Source of the DNA: Alphaproteobacteria bacterium
Lineage (GTDB): Bacteria > Pseudomonadota > Alphaproteobacteria > Rhodobacterales > Rhodobacteraceae
Direction of reading: 5' to 3'
Assembly: GCA_030148665.1 (NCBI GenBank)
Contig: JASBSZ010000036.1
Span: 1-55,660 of the forward strand
DNA: 55,660 nt
The notes under the pieces are model-generated. The model searched no databases. It was not told where the DNA came from and saw nothing but the letters and a program-made list of their open reading frames with translations. Positions 55,525 to 55,660 of this stretch are shown here, in pieces; positions within the stretch are counted from its first letter, which is position 1, and each line of letters begins with the position of its first letter. The translations under genes and the position numbers were made by a program.

Positions 55525-55660
55525 GTCACCGACTCATAAGATCGCAACCAAATCCTGATAGAAGCGAGTTGGACGGAGGCGAGGTAGTTGTCGTCGCGCT
55601 TGTCATAGCGCGTGGCCACCGCGCGGAAGTGTTTGAGCTTGTTGAAGAATCGCTCGACCA
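55521..55660 (-). mobile_element. IS5-family transposase, C-terminal end (cut by window edge)
   Basis: The minus-strand frame encodes VERFFNKLKHFRAVATRYDK followed by RDDNYLASVQLASIRIWL and a stop at 55521-55523. ERFFNKLK...ATRYDK is the E-containing end of the DDE domain of IS5 (IS427-group) transposases. The element continues beyond 55660. Its stop overlaps that of the convergent L,D-transpeptidase, and GGTCACCGACTCATAAG (from 55525) may be its terminal inverted repeat. Confidence 0.85.

Overview
The window reads as ordinary chromosome from a high-GC alphaproteobacterium, most likely a Rhodobacteraceae (roseobacter/Paracoccus-type) member. This rests on gene content and order: the rsmB–heparinase-like–purH–lspA–DUF3035–M16–M16 run, hisS–hisZ–hisG with short HisG, a SAM-II riboswitch, a fused ATP-sulfurylase/APS-kinase, a CarD-family regulator, a long-UTR-free rnpB and an SdhAF4 homologue. 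No rRNA is present, so the genus cannot be fixed. No tRNA, CRISPR array or prophage was seen. The only mobile DNA is the end of an IS5-type element running off the right edge.

Layout. 1-6.5 kb: PAPS synthase (sat/cysC fusion) converging on a capsule cluster transcribed as kpsS, outer-membrane export lipoprotein, kpsC. 6.7-10.2 kb: riboflavin operon ribE–ribB(A)–ribH–nusB, then carD. 10.3-15.3 kb: rpmG, RNase P RNA, an AmpD-like amidase, a small Excalibur-like lipoprotein, gatCA, a UPF0173 hydrolase and a cold-shock gene. 15.6-22.1 kb: a seven-gene membrane-stress cassette (TerC, a 30-residue membrane peptide, XpaC, TelA, a DUF2927 lipoprotein, an SPFH–polyproline–GYF protein and a double zinc-ribbon membrane protein). 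22.1-28.4 kb: glutathione transferase, SAM-II riboswitch with metZ, folE, nhaA, a 4-cysteine uracil-DNA glycosylase with an SseB-like partner, and a copper chaperone behind a CueR-type operator. 28.4-34.2 kb: hisS–hisZ–hisG, slyX, a 23S pseudouridine synthase and a DUF3422 protein. 34.2-46 kb: a long leftward run rsmB, heparinase-like, purH, lspA, BamF-like, two M16 proteases, mutL, rmuC. 46.1-51.6 kb: sdhAF4, dapB, rbfA–sulfotransferase–truB, DUF1643, and an RTX protein with a small protein carrying only an RTX-terminus-like module. 52.1-55.7 kb: rpsO–pnp, an L,D-transpeptidase, and the IS5-type end.

How the parts connect. Sat/CysC makes PAPS, the donor for the sulfotransferase at 47.7 kb and possibly for sulfation of the polysaccharide exported by the Kps genes (inference). 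RibB/RibE/RibH form most of riboflavin synthesis, but the GTP-cyclohydrolase-II half of RibB(A) has lost its zinc cysteines, so that step must be encoded elsewhere. The strongest candidate for an under-described system is the TerC–XpaC–TelA–SPFH–zinc-ribbon cassette at 15.6-22.1 kb, tightly packed and with stop/start overlaps. It resembles separate Bacillus loci (xpaC–yaaN and the YdjG/YdjI membrane-anchoring proteins) brought together. The second is the RTX pair at 49.9-51.6 kb.
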